The notes under the pieces: model-generated
What the model saw: the letters and a program-made list of their open reading frames with translations, nothing else
Told to the model about the DNA's origin: nothing
Database searches by the model: none
Source of the DNA: Ichthyenterobacterium magnum
Lineage (GTDB): Bacteria > Bacteroidota > Bacteroidia > Flavobacteriales > Flavobacteriaceae
NCBI RefSeq assembly: GCF_003610635.1
Contig: NZ_RAQJ01000006.1
Coordinates: forward strand, 102,391-166,390
DNA length: 64,000 bases
Direction: 5' to 3'
In this document: piece after piece, positions 28,392-35,436 of the stretch
Position numbering within the stretch: position 1 is the first letter of the stretch
Layout: every line of letters begins with the position of its first letter
Translations under genes and position numbers: made by a program

Positions 28392-29879
28392 CTACTTCAA
28401 CTGCTTTACAACCAAGGTATCTAGTTTAAACTTCAGCTTCAACCATTTTTCGAGTTTCACAATATCTTTTGAACGTGATTCTTCAGTTGACAGCGAATCA
28501 TTCCATTTTACTGTAAACACAGACAATGTATCAATCTTTGAAAAGTTTGAACGCAACTCATTAGAATATGACAGTTGATCTAAATTTTCATAATTAATTT
28601 TTACTTCTTTAGTCAACTCTTCAAAAGGAATATGTTCAATTTCAAACTTAGACAGTGCTTTTACTTTATCTTCTAAAAAAGTAATTTTTTGTTGTTGTGT
28701 CATTAAATCTAAAGAATCACGTGTACGTAATTCTTCCATATACTCTAAATTATTAACTACTCTATTTTTGGTTTGATTAACAACAAGCTTTGTATTGTCT
28801 AAATTACTATAATCAGAAAAACGCTGTTCTAAAACAGCTTTTGTAGCTTCAGGAATTACATCTGCGCCAAAGGTTGTTAATTCTATAGTAGATACTCCAT
28901 CAGGCTTATAATCTGGAGTTGCATACTTTTCAATATACTTTGCATTAGGCAATGCTTTAAGTTCTTTAGCGATAAACTGTTTTGCTTGCGCTTCCCATTG
29001 GCTCTTTTTTAAAACCGTTAAAAAAGTCATCACAGCAGGAATCATAACAAGTATCGCAACTAAAGAAGCGATTCTTGCTGTACGCTTACGTTTAGCCGAA
29101 TTTGCATATTTAAGCATAGGGAAGCGTAATAACTTCAAGACTAAAAACGTTGCTAAAGCAATAAAAATAGTGTTGATTGTAAACAAATACATCGCACCTT
29201 TAGCAAAATTCAATCCTTTTACTGCATCATCTGATACTGCAACGGCAAGCCCATAACCAACAGTACATAAAGGTGGCATTAACGCTGTAGCAATTGCCAC
29301 ACCAAAAATTACCGATGCAATTGTTCCTTTTTTTGTTCGTGCAATAATTAAAGCTAAACCACCAAAAAAGGCAATAAGAACGTCACGAATATCTGGTGCT
29401 GTTCTTCCGAGAAGCTCAGAAGTTTCAGCACTTAATGGAAATAGCCAGAAAAACAAAAAAGCAGTTATTAAACTCAATACAATCATGGTTGCAAGGTTTA
29501 TTAACGACTTACGTAATGTATCAATATCATTAATAGCAATCGACATACCGATACCAAGAATTGGCCCCATTAATGGCGAAATTAACATGGCTCCAATAAC
29601 AACTGCTGTTGAGTTAGCATTCAATCCGACTGAAGCGACAAAAATGGAGCAAATTAAAATCCAAGCAGTTGCACCTTTAAATGGAATATCACCTTTTATA
29701 GCATCAATAGTAGCATCACGATCGGTATCGTATCTAAAATCTAATAGCTCAACAAAAAAGGTCTTTAAACTTACCCAAAGTCCCTTTGCATCTTGTTTTA
29801 CAGCTTCCTTACTTTGCTCTACAGCTGCTTCTTTTTTTATGTCTTCTTCAGAAAAATCGAATTTACTCTCTTCACTCAT
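28392..29879 (-). CDS. DUF389 family membrane protein
   Basis: The 495-residue protein has a cytoplasmic N-terminus with acidic residues, then about six membrane segments within residues 70-290, containing GAMLISPLMGPILGIGMSIA near 97-116 and SVIFGVAIATALMPPLCTVG near 187-206, the conserved core of the DUF389/TIGR00341 family. A long soluble C-terminal part (about 310-495) follows. The family has no firm function. It begins 3 nt after the guanylyltransferase stop, so the two share a transcript. Confidence 0.85.
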   Translation of the reverse strand: MSEESKFDFSEEDIKKEAAVEQSKEAVKQDAKGLWVSLKTFFVELLDFRYDTDRDATIDAIKGDIPFKGATAWILICSIFVASVGLNANSTAVVIGAMLISPLMGPILGIGMSIAINDIDTLRKSLINLATMIVLSLITAFLFFWLFPLSAETSELLGRTAPDIRDVLIAFFGGLALIIARTKKGTIASVIFGVAIATALMPPLCTVGYGLAVAVSDDAVKGLNFAKGAMYLFTINTIFIALATFLVLKLLRFPMLKYANSAKRKRTARIASLVAILVMIPAVMTFLTVLKKSQWEAQAKQFIAKELKALPNAKYIEKYATPDYKPDGVSTIELTTFGADVIPEATKAVLEQRFSDYSNLDNTKLVVNQTKNRVVNNLEYMEELRTRDSLDLMTQQQKITFLEDKVKALSKFEIEHIPFEELTKEVKINYENLDQLSYSNELRSNFSKIDTLSVFTVKWNDSLSTEESRSKDIVKLEKWLKLKFKLDTLVVKQLK

Positions 29880-29882
29880 ATA

Positions 29883-30977
29883 TTAACCATAATGCTCTCC
29901 AAACTTAGCTTTCACCTTTTGGAGTACTGTTTTAATGTCTTGTTCTTTTGTTTTCGGAAAGATAAGCAAAACTTCGTCTTTATCTACAATGATATAATCT
30001 TGCAAACCATCTACAACTACAACCTTATCACTTTTGGTTCTAATCATATTTCCTGATGCATCTTCAGTTAAAGTTTTTGCATTAACTACTGCGTTATTAC
30101 TTTCATCCTTATCTAGTTTATCATATAAACTTCCCCAAGTTCCGAGGTCATTCCAATCGAAAGTTGCAGGAATAACGTAGACGTTTTTAGACTTTTCCAT
30201 AATGGCATAATCCACAGAAATATTTTCGGACTTGCTGTAATTATCTCTTATAAAATCGTCTTCAAAATCTGTATTATAAACATCTATTCCTTGCTCAAAC
30301 AGTTGAAACAATTTGGGTTGATTAGTTGTAAATGCAGCGACAACACTTTTGGCGCTCCACATAAAAATCCCTGCATTCCATAAAAAATTACCTTGTGCGA
30401 TAAACTCTTTAGCTGTTTGGTAATCTGGCTTTTCTCTAAACTGATTTACTTTCTTAATACTTTGATTGCGCTCAGTAACCATATTAGAGTTATCATACTC
30501 AATATAACCGTAACCTGTATTTGGAAACGTTGGTGTAATACCAAGCGTCATTAAGGCATCGTTTTGTGAGCAAAAATCAAATGCTTGTTGTACATTTTGA
30601 GTAAAAGCATTTTCGTCTTCAATCCAGTGATCACTTGGTGCTACAATCATTACAGCATCTTCATTTTCTTTCTGAATTTTTAAAGCAGCATACAAAATAC
30701 AAGGTGCAGTATTACGCATTGCAGGTTCTAAAACCACCTGACGTTTAGTAACATCTGGTAACTGTTCAAATACCAAATCGTTATAACGCTCATTGGTTAA
30801 AATAAAAATATTTTCTTTAGGAATTAGGTTAGCAAGGCGATTAAATGTTTTCTGGATAAGCGTATCTCCTGTACCTAACATATCATGAAATTGCTTTGGA
30901 AAATCTCCTGTACTTACTGGCCAAAACCTTGAGCCAACACCACCAGCCATTAAAATTGCGTAATAATTTTTGTTCAT
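29883..30977 (-). CDS. Mannose-1-phosphate guanylyltransferase
   Basis: The 364-residue enzyme makes GDP-mannose from GTP and mannose-1-phosphate for surface polysaccharides. The N-terminal nucleotidyltransferase motif MAGGVGSRFWPVSTGDFPKQ is at residues 10-29, and FREKPDYQTAKEF, WNAGIFMW and FDWNDLGTW near 169-280 are the sugar-binding set. It lacks the C-terminal isomerase domain of bifunctional ManC/AlgA. A 7-bp hairpin lies just upstream (30991-31008), and the DUF389 gene follows directly. Confidence 0.93.
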   Translation of the reverse strand: MNKNYYAILMAGGVGSRFWPVSTGDFPKQFHDMLGTGDTLIQKTFNRLANLIPKENIFILTNERYNDLVFEQLPDVTKRQVVLEPAMRNTAPCILYAALKIQKENEDAVMIVAPSDHWIEDENAFTQNVQQAFDFCSQNDALMTLGITPTFPNTGYGYIEYDNSNMVTERNQSIKKVNQFREKPDYQTAKEFIAQGNFLWNAGIFMWSAKSVVAAFTTNQPKLFQLFEQGIDVYNTDFEDDFIRDNYSKSENISVDYAIMEKSKNVYVIPATFDWNDLGTWGSLYDKLDKDESNNAVVNAKTLTEDASGNMIRTKSDKVVVVDGLQDYIIVDKDEVLLIFPKTKEQDIKTVLQKVKAKFGEHYG

Positions 30978-30990
30978 TTTTTTATTTTTG

Positions 30991-31008
30991 TTTCCGTGAC
31001 AACGGAAA
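30991..31008. promoter_or_regulatory. 7-bp palindrome before the guanylyltransferase gene
   Basis: TTTCCGT and ACGGAAA flank a GACA loop, 14 nt upstream of the start codon. It is too short of T tract on the minus strand to be a terminator and could be an operator or a 5' UTR hairpin. Confidence 0.45.
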
Positions 31009-31029
31009 TGGTATTAACTTTATTTTTTT

Positions 31030-31096
31030 GTCTTTCTGAACGAAGCGAAGCATCTTTTAATAATAAAGACACTTCGACAAGCTCAGTGTGACATTC
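31030..31096. repeat. Palindromic (REP-like) element, copy 3
   Basis: Left arm TCTTTCTGAACGAAGCGAAG continuing CATCTTTT and right arm AAGACACTTCGACAAGCTCA continuing GTGTGACA are inverse copies. This is the best-preserved copy in the window. It sits between the SprT-like gene and the guanylyltransferase gene. Confidence 0.8.
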
Positions 31097-31155
31097 AATT
31101 TATAATAATTTCACCTTAGCACATTAGGGTTGAAAAGATACAACTTTCCTGTTTT

Positions 31156-31174
31156 GCTTCGACAAGCTCAGCAA
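31156..31174. repeat. Single arm of the same repeat
   Basis: GCTTCGACAAGCTCAGCAA repeats the right arm of copy 3 about 85 nt further on and abuts the stop codon of the SprT-like gene. It is a half element without its partner. Confidence 0.6.
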
Positions 31175-31789
31175 TCAAATACTTACTTCATTTTTATCCA
31201 TCAACTCTACTTCTGCATTGGGATTAAACAAATATAGCTTTCCTGTTTTTAGTTCTACACATTCAAAACGTTTTGTACGTTTGTTTCCTCTTTTAAAGAT
31301 TCTACCATTATACAATTTAAAATCGCTACCAAAAGGCACTTCAAAAATATAAGTTTTATCGTTAGGTTCGTCAAACTGTTTTAAAGCCAAGGCAAGCGTA
31401 GCATCTGTATCGCTACTTGCTTTAGGGTTTTTAAAGTGTTTTGCTAATAAAGGCAATAATGCCTCAGGGAAAACTGCAGGATTTAAAAAGGGTAACATTA
31501 AATGCTGAAACGTACGTTTCCACTCAATACCATGAGGTTTTATAAATTTGCCATAGGTTTTATAGGCTTCAAAATGTGCAATCTCATGAATTAGCGTAAT
31601 TAAAAACCTGTAGGTATTTAGATTAGAGTTTACCGTAATTTGATGCTTGCCATTTGGTAAACGCTTATAATCTCCATGACGTGTTTTGCGCTCATTTTTT
31701 ACTTTAACCACCAAATACTCATGCTCTAATAATTTTAAAACAGAAGCTATTGCTGGTTGCGGAATGTAATTTTGAAGTGTGCTTTGCAT
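31175..31789 (-). CDS. SprT-like zinc metalloprotease-like protein
   Basis: From the ATG at 31789 the protein has 204 residues. The zinc motif HEIAHFEAYKTYG (HExxH) lies near residue 65, followed by HGIEWKRTFQHLM, as in SprT/Spartan-like domains. The C-terminal third (RIFKRGNKRTKRFECVELKT) resembles the SprT zinc-ribbon region but shows only one Cys, so the ribbon is probably not metal-binding. The cellular target is unknown. A TACTTTTG box ends only 5 nt before this ATG, implying a near leaderless mRNA if it is used. Confidence 0.82.
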   Translation of the reverse strand: MQSTLQNYIPQPAIASVLKLLEHEYLVVKVKNERKTRHGDYKRLPNGKHQITVNSNLNTYRFLITLIHEIAHFEAYKTYGKFIKPHGIEWKRTFQHLMLPFLNPAVFPEALLPLLAKHFKNPKASSDTDATLALALKQFDEPNDKTYIFEVPFGSDFKLYNGRIFKRGNKRTKRFECVELKTGKLYLFNPNAEVELMDKNEVSI

Positions 31790-31840
31790 TAGCACAAAAG
31801 TAAAACAAATATTTTCAGTAATTCGTGTAAAGCACTAGAC

Positions 31841-31867
31841 AAGATTGCTTCTATTATAAAAAACTGA
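31841..31867. repeat. Short direct repeat, left copy
   Basis: AAGATTGCTTCTATTATAAA followed by AAACTGA matches the sequence at 32277-32303 at nearly every position. The two copies are about 435 nt apart and flank the small membrane-protein gene. Confidence 0.5.
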
Positions 31868-31880
31868 ATCCGTAATTGTT

Positions 31881-32054
31881 TTAATTGTTCTCTTGTTTTT
31901 CATCCAAGTATTTTATGCTTTTAGTTAAAAAAAGCATAAGCTTTTTATAAAGCTTAACTATAAAAAAGATAAAAAGCACTGATATAATAAAGCTGATGAT
32001 TTGCCATATTACAAGACTTGGTTCAAAAATATCTAAAGTTGTTTTGTTTTGCAT
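31881..32054 (-). CDS. Small single-pass membrane protein, unknown
   Basis: The 57-residue product from ATG 32054 begins MQNKTTLDIFEPSLVIWQII and has one hydrophobic segment (about residues 16-36) followed by a basic stretch KLYKKLMLF and a charged tail. It loosely resembles the short N-terminal membrane domain family found beside phospholipase D nucleases in this phylum, but no enzyme follows. A longer frame from 32093 adds 13 weak residues. It lies alone between two direct repeats, so it may be a mobile or acquired small gene. Confidence 0.5.
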   Translation of the reverse strand: MQNKTTLDIFEPSLVIWQIISFIISVLFIFFIVKLYKKLMLFLTKSIKYLDEKQENN

Positions 32055-32254
32055 AAGTATTATTGTTGAGTAATTAAAATTATTGTCCAGCATCTGTATT
32101 TACATTCATTGGATAATGAACTACACATATAAATACAATACCAATACCCTCAAAAATATATTATAATTTAATTATGGCATTCTATTTCAAGCAAAATAGT
32201 TTCTTCAATATGATTATTATTGATTTCATCAAAATTTTCATATTAGGTTTTACT

Positions 32255-32292
32255 AAAAAGAATAGAAGCAATCATAAAAAATTGCTTCTATT
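32255..32292 (-). terminator. Hairpin terminator of the small lipoprotein gene
   Basis: AATAGAAGCAAT at 32261-32272 pairs perfectly with ATTGCTTCTATT at 32281-32292. On the minus strand the hairpin is followed by CTTTTTAG, 13 nt after the stop of the lipoprotein gene. The right arm is also one half of the direct repeat shared with 31841. Confidence 0.7.
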
Positions 32293-32303
32293 AATAAAAA
32301 CCG
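32277..32303. repeat. Short direct repeat, right copy
   Basis: AAAATTGCTTCTATTAATAA followed by AAACCGA is the partner of the copy at 31841-31867, differing by a few bases and one inserted A. Confidence 0.5.
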
Positions 32304-32304
32304 A

Positions 32305-32763
32305 TTAATTATTCAATAACATTGGTCTTGATTCATTCTCTTTTTTTGTTAACCCATAAAAGAAAGAAACAATTTTATCATTCTTTATAATAATTGGCGT
32401 TATAATTTTATTTTCGACAATTACATAATAAACTTTAGAATAATCATTATATATTAAATTAGAAGTAATGCCTTTCTCAATTGCTTCTTTATTAGAAAGT
32501 ATTATATAGTTCAACTCATTTTTATCAATCTTTTGTTTAATATCTATAATATTATCGTCCATTAAACTGATAAAAAAATCTTTTTTATTTTTATCCTCTA
32601 AAGTTTCTTTATCAATATCTAAATAATACTCTAAATCAGAGGAATCATAGTTAGAATTTAAAACTATATTATTAATAAATTTTATTATTGTTTCTTTATT
32701 TTTATCTTGAGATTGGCAAGAAAAAATTGCAATGCAAAAAAAGATTATAAATATTTTTTTCAT
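32305..32763 (-). CDS. Small lipoprotein of unknown function, downstream of papain-like lipoprotein
   Basis: From ATG 32763 the 152-residue protein starts MKKIFIIFFCIAIFSCQSQD, a clear lipoprotein signal with Cys16. The remainder is acidic, Asn/Lys/Ile-rich and matches no family I know. The start at 32787 would overlap the upstream gene and lacks the signal peptide at its end, so the later ATG is chosen. It begins 17 nt after the papain-like gene and shares its transcript, which would fit an immunity or accessory lipoprotein. That role is only inferred from position. Confidence 0.65.
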   Translation of the reverse strand: MKKIFIIFFCIAIFSCQSQDKNKETIIKFINNIVLNSNYDSSDLEYYLDIDKETLEDKNKKDFFISLMDDNIIDIKQKIDKNELNYIILSNKEAIEKGITSNLIYNDYSKVYYVIVENKIITPIIIKNDKIVSFFYGLTKKENESRPMLLNN

Positions 32764-32780
32764 TTCTTTGTTATTTAAAA

Positions 32781-33698
32781 TTAGCATCCTTTATTTGTAG
32801 CTGGTGCAGTACCTCCATTCGTATTTATTATTGTATTATTCGTTGTAGTCGCACTTCTTATATACATCCCCAAAGTACCAGGATTAGAGCCATTTCCTCC
32901 TAACCAAACACCATTTGAGGCAGGCAAGTTCAATCCTCCTAAATTTCCTGCATCAATAGCAAAATCTGTACAATTATATGTATTTAAATTATAGGTTGCA
33001 GTATGATTAATAGAATGATTAATAATTTGCTCTAATTGATTAGCCGTTATTGTTGTAGAAATACTTGCAGAAAAATGTTCTAATCCATTCCCATCATCAC
33101 CTAAAACAGCAATGCTAGATTCATTTATAACTGGATAAATATTAGTTTCGTCTGGATAATACCCATAGGTACTCGTATTAACACCTTGAGATATTGAAAT
33201 AAAAGTATGACCAACAAAACCTCCTTGATGTGTTTGCCCAGACCCAGGGTTAGGTTCCTCAACATAGATTGTTAATACTGCATCTTGAGTTACATCAAAA
33301 CATTCAAGAAAGTCCTGAACATCAATTATGGGTAAATCTGGTCTAATAACTACTAGTATATTTTCCTCTTCAACTATATTTTCAATACTATGGTTACTAG
33401 CTCCCCCATAACTTGAGTCACCACTTACGTGATGATGATATGTATATGAACTAGTTCCTGCTCCTACATAAACGTATTCATATGTAGTAGAGTTATACAC
33501 TGAATGTGTATAATACAAAGTTGAACCTCCTTCTATATTTGCATACCAATCTGTATAATTTGTCACAGTAATCCATTGGTATCCACCTGAGCCGCCTCCA
33601 TCTTCATTTTCTGGTGGATCTTCTCGCTCAGGGTTTCTAAAAAGTAAATCTCCATTTGATAATTCGTTTATTAACTCTCCGTTTTCATAGCCTTTATT
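32781..33698 (-). pseudogene. Papain-like C-terminal part of frameshifted secreted lipoprotein
   Basis: This is the second half of a gene split by a missing base. The frame is open from 33698 but has no ATG; only a GTG at 33566 could start it, inside a Tyr/Ser-rich surface-type stretch (YTDWY, THSVYNS, HHHVSG). The C-terminal 130 residues contain GHTFISI (His codon 33207-33209) and YNLNTYNCTDFAIDAGNLGG (Cys codon 32970-32972), the His-before-Cys order of circularly permuted papain-like (NlpC/P60-, DUF4105-like) enzymes. Joined with the upstream half it would be 454 residues. It may be a secreted hydrolase or toxin; activity is not proven. Confidence 0.68.
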
Positions 33699-34144
33699 TT
33701 TAATGGCTTCCCATTTAAATCATAATGATATAATGTGCCAGAAAAAGATGTAGGAGAAAATGATGAAACATTACTTAACGTTTTAGCATTTTTTGTTAAA
33801 AATTTTATTAACTCTATACTCCAATTTTTATCAACATCTTTAAATGCAAGCACCTTATATTTGTAGTCTAGAGCTTCTTTTTCATTTTCCAATCTACTTT
33901 TAGTTTTTAAAGATGTATTGAATTCGTACATAAAAGTAGAATTTTTCATATTATCATTTTTAATAAAATCGTTCCAATTAACTTCCAAGTTCTCCTTTAT
34001 AAAAGATTTTTCAAAATCCTTAAGAGAAAATTTATTTTGTATTTGCTGTATATCTTCATACGGATTAGTTTCAATAATTTCATTTTCGCAATTATACATT
34101 ATAAGAGTTAAAAATAAAAAGGTAATCTTTAAAAGGTGTTTCAT
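33671..34144 (-). CDS. N-terminal part of frameshifted secreted lipoprotein
   Basis: The 157-residue frame begins MKHLLKITFLFLTLIMYNCE, a lipoprotein signal with Cys19, then a charged helical region and the segment SFSGTLYHYDLNGKPLK near residues 132-149. It then ends quickly (IKAMKTES). A -1 shift at the five-A run (plus-strand T run 33697-33701) turns this into KNKGYENGELINELSNGDLL and continues into the downstream frame to 32781. The split is therefore a single-base loss in a homopolymer, real or a sequencing error, or a site of ribosomal slippage. Confidence 0.7.
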   Translation of the reverse strand: MKHLLKITFLFLTLIMYNCENEIIETNPYEDIQQIQNKFSLKDFEKSFIKENLEVNWNDFIKNDNMKNSTFMYEFNTSLKTKSRLENEKEALDYKYKVLAFKDVDKNWSIELIKFLTKNAKTLSNVSSFSPTSFSGTLYHYDLNGKPLKIKAMKTES

Positions 34145-34207
34145 AAGTTATTCTGTTTAAATTAAATTCATGAAGCAATATTAAATAAATGATAAAAGAA
34201 TAGAGTT

Positions 34208-35341
34208 CTATATATTAACATCATTCATTATTTCGGACTCTTTTTTATATTGATTAGGTGTTTTATTGGTGAATTTTTTAAATGCTGAATAAAAACTAGT
34301 CTTTGAGTTAAAACCAGACTCTAAACCAATAGCTAAAATTGTATAATCATTATATACTTTATCATTCAACATTGTTTTTGCTTCTTCAACCCGTAAAGTG
34401 TTAATGTAATCGTTAAAATTTAATTCGCTATTAAAACTTATCAATCTAGAAAGATATCCTTTACTTATATTAAAGGTATTAGCTATTATGGAAACATTTA
34501 AATCAGGATTTAAATACAATTTATTTTTTTCTATATATGAAAAAATTTCATTAAACAAATTTACATTAGAATACTTTATCTTCTTATCACCTCCAATTTG
34601 TTGTATATTCTTAGGAAGAATAGAATTTCTTATATGAATACGTTGGTTAAAAACATATGTCTGAAAAATTGAACCATATGCAATCCAATATATTAAAATA
34701 GAAATTCCTATCCATAAAGGGTAATATTGATAATAACCTTCTTTAGAAAATGACTCAAAAAAGCTTACAGACAAAAACCATAGAACACATAATATTAAAC
34801 CTATAAGCAAAACTTTTTTAAGCCATTTAGTATTCATTTTAATTTTAGAAGAATGATATTTTATATTTTCTTTTTCATAAACAATAATACATCTAAACAC
34901 TAAAACAATTATCACTATTGAAAAAGTCATTGATACATACTCTATAATTAAGTTTATAATATCAATGATTTTAGGATAAACAAAATAACTATTAATAATT
35001 ATTTGGTATATAATAACTAAAACAAAAGGGGTGAATAAAATAATACTCTTATAAATAATTATTTTTTTATTCAAGTAGCTTCTTACAAAAAAATAAAAAA
35101 ATGGTAACATTAAAAACTCAAAAGGAATAAATAGGTTTAAACCGAAATTCAATGAAAGCCCAACATCTTTTAACCAATATTGTAAATTACTAAATACTAA
35201 TGTCAAAACCGTAAATGCGAGAAATAGGTTAGTTTTTGAATTTAATTTTCTATTAAAAAAAATTATAAAACTAAAGATGACTCCATGGATAATCCCTACT
35301 AAAATGAGAACATTATATATATTAAAATTTAATTCGTCCAT
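34208..35341 (-). CDS. Membrane-anchored AraC family transcription regulator
   Basis: The 377-residue protein has about seven hydrophobic segments within residues 5-225, then an AraC-type double helix-turn-helix at about 265-370 (NVSIIANTFNISKGYLSRLI, then TILAIGLESGFNSKTSFYSA and FKKFTNKTPNQYKK). Such membrane AraC proteins are common in Flavobacteriia and probably respond to an external signal. It lies 63 nt upstream of the frameshifted lipoprotein gene on the same strand, so it may control it. Confidence 0.88.
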   Translation of the reverse strand: MDELNFNIYNVLILVGIIHGVIFSFIIFFNRKLNSKTNLFLAFTVLTLVFSNLQYWLKDVGLSLNFGLNLFIPFEFLMLPFFYFFVRSYLNKKIIIYKSIILFTPFVLVIIYQIIINSYFVYPKIIDIINLIIEYVSMTFSIVIIVLVFRCIIVYEKENIKYHSSKIKMNTKWLKKVLLIGLILCVLWFLSVSFFESFSKEGYYQYYPLWIGISILIYWIAYGSIFQTYVFNQRIHIRNSILPKNIQQIGGDKKIKYSNVNLFNEIFSYIEKNKLYLNPDLNVSIIANTFNISKGYLSRLISFNSELNFNDYINTLRVEEAKTMLNDKVYNDYTILAIGLESGFNSKTSFYSAFKKFTNKTPNQYKKESEIMNDVNI

Positions 35342-35436
35342 TAAGTAAATATAAAATTATTTGCGCTTTTTTGATTTTAAGTTTGAATGCAAGTGAAATT
35401 TCATATCGTGATTATTCCATAATCTAATACTATAAT

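Noticed and set aside
29485..30056. Two plus-strand frames opposite DUF389 and guanylyltransferase
   Set aside because: Both are antisense to well-supported genes and overlap each other in different frames.
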